NCBI GenBank assembly: GCA_964575975.1
Contig: CAZNTU010000282.1
Coordinates: 1-6,591 of the forward strand
Length of the DNA stretch: 6,591 bases
From: G963674505 sp964575975
GTDB taxonomy: Bacteria > Desulfobacterota > Desulfobacteria > Desulfobacterales > SKZT01
Direction: 5' to 3'
The translations under genes and the position numbers were made by a program. The notes beneath the pieces are model-generated. The model searched no databases, had not been told where the DNA came from, and saw only the letters and a list, made by a program, of their open reading frames with translations. Position 1 is the first letter of the stretch. Each line of letters starts with the position of its first letter. Of this stretch, positions 6,169 to 6,591 are shown piece after piece.

Positions 6169-6226
6169 TGACACCGGTCGCATGAATGATCCCGATAAGC
6201 CCTCACAAGTATGAATGACAACAGAT

Positions 6227-6591
6227 TCACATTCGACCTTTCGCCGGCTTTGGGTGGCCGGCCTTTTCGTTTTCCGCACCGGCCTGGTCGGCGGCGACGG
6301 CTCCGTGCGACCCCACAGTGTTTTCAGTCGTCACCAGCGCCAGGGACATGTCGCCGCCGGCCAGACCGGTCCAAGCCACAATCATGCCCGCGCACGGCAG
6401 CACTCCGGTCAGGATCAGACCCACGGCAAAATCGGGATGCCCCCCAAGAAACAACTTGGCCAGAGCCGTCGCCAGCAGCGACAGCAGGTAATTCAACACC
6501 ATGGCCATGGCGAAACCTCCTGGCATGTTCGGCGAATACGAAGGCTGTTCCGGTGAGGCCCCCGACGCCACGTTCGTCATAACCTGCGGCT
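6227..6591 (-). pseudogene. Truncated ACR3/SBF-type transporter fragment (arsenite-efflux-like), runs off the window
   Basis: The minus-strand reading frame is open from the window edge to a stop at 6227-6229. About 60 residues look like the middle of an ACR3-type arsenite exporter or related SBF-fold carrier: PQVMTNV at the edge, then FAMAMVLNYLLSLLATALAKLF (a membrane segment), HPDFAVGLILTGVLPCAGMIV (a second segment) and AWTGLAGGDMSLALV. The Cys in VLPCAGM sits where ACR3 proteins have the conserved membrane cysteine needed for arsenite transport. After LALV (about 6331) the similarity stops, and a hydrophilic Ala/Glu/Lys-rich tail follows instead of the remaining half-dozen membrane helices, so the gene is 3'-truncated. 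The stretch between MTNV and FAMAM (about 6515-6568) is also atypical and may be frameshifted. The upstream part lies outside the window. ACR3 versus another SBF-family carrier is not settled. Confidence 0.6.
6243..6273 (+). terminator. Probable intrinsic terminator of the pab operon
   Basis: GCCGGC (6243-6248) pairs with GCCGGC (6257-6262) around an 8-nt loop, and the tail CTTTTCGTTTT follows. It lies about 105 bp after the pabB-pabC stop, in the right orientation. The T-tract is interrupted, so efficiency may be modest. It overlaps the unmatched tail of the minus-strand reading frame, supporting the idea that this tail is not real coding sequence. Confidence 0.6.

Noticed and set aside
5286..6185. 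A 299-residue plus-strand frame overlapping the lyase domain
   Set aside because: Arg/Pro/Ser-rich composition is typical of an out-of-frame reading, and the lyase frame has clear catalytic motifs.
6168..6199. TTGACA after the pab operon as a promoter
   Set aside because: The best -10-like sequence (GATAAG) is about 20 bp away, and no plus-strand gene follows within the window.
6506..6522. AGGAGG eight bases before an ATG on the minus strand, as a true start for a short transporter protein
   Set aside because: Similarity to the transporter family continues upstream of this ATG (PQVMTNV at the edge), so the match is probably chance within coding sequence.
1..6591. CRISPR array, tRNA or rRNA genes, or a new multi-gene defence system
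   Set aside because: No regularly spaced repeats and no tRNA- or rRNA-like sequence were seen. The only defence-type genes are the ordinary toxin-antitoxin pair.

Overview
This 6.6 kb bacterial window holds two intact gene modules set among decayed genes. The organism cannot be named from the sequence. A mid-to-high GC, probably Gram-negative anaerobe (Desulfobacterota- or Spirochaete-like) would fit the transposase and iron-type binding-protein families I recall, but this is weak evidence. Intact genes start with good GGAGG-type ribosome binding sites.

Left part (about 50-2010): a DDE transposase relic, truncated at its N-terminus and carrying a +1 frameshift near 162-168, runs directly into the C-terminal two thirds of an ABC transporter substrate-binding protein gene (iron/cobalamin-type). 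That second gene lost its signal peptide region at the junction and is also interrupted by a 117-bp non-coding element (1378-1494) with 24-bp terminal inverted repeats and 7-bp flanking direct repeats. Removing the element and its extra repeats (1364-1494) restores the reading frame exactly.

Middle part (2166-3010): a promoter and operator-like region precede an intact Phd/YefM-type antitoxin and RelE/ParE-type toxin pair with overlapping ATGA. Right after the toxin stop is a short, multiply frameshifted remnant that reads like the C-terminal domain of ketopantoate reductase (PanE/ApbA family).

Right part (3034-6273): two TTGACA promoter candidates and a leader with small inverted repeats and a hairpin followed by T6 lead into a two-gene folate operon. 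Its genes are pabA (glutaminase subunit) and a pabB-pabC fusion (aminodeoxychorismate synthase component I plus aminodeoxychorismate lyase), overlapping by 17 bp. Together they would convert chorismate and glutamine to p-aminobenzoate. A GC-rich hairpin with T-rich tail (6243-6273) probably ends the operon. On the minus strand at the right edge is a truncated piece of an ACR3/SBF-type (arsenite or bile-acid-symporter-like) membrane transporter.

Overall, a housekeeping folate operon and an addiction module stay intact while the surrounding transposase, transporter, panE-like and ACR3-like genes decay. I see no convincing new multi-gene system. The best-supported unusual item is the MITE-like insertion with its odd third copy of the target repeat.
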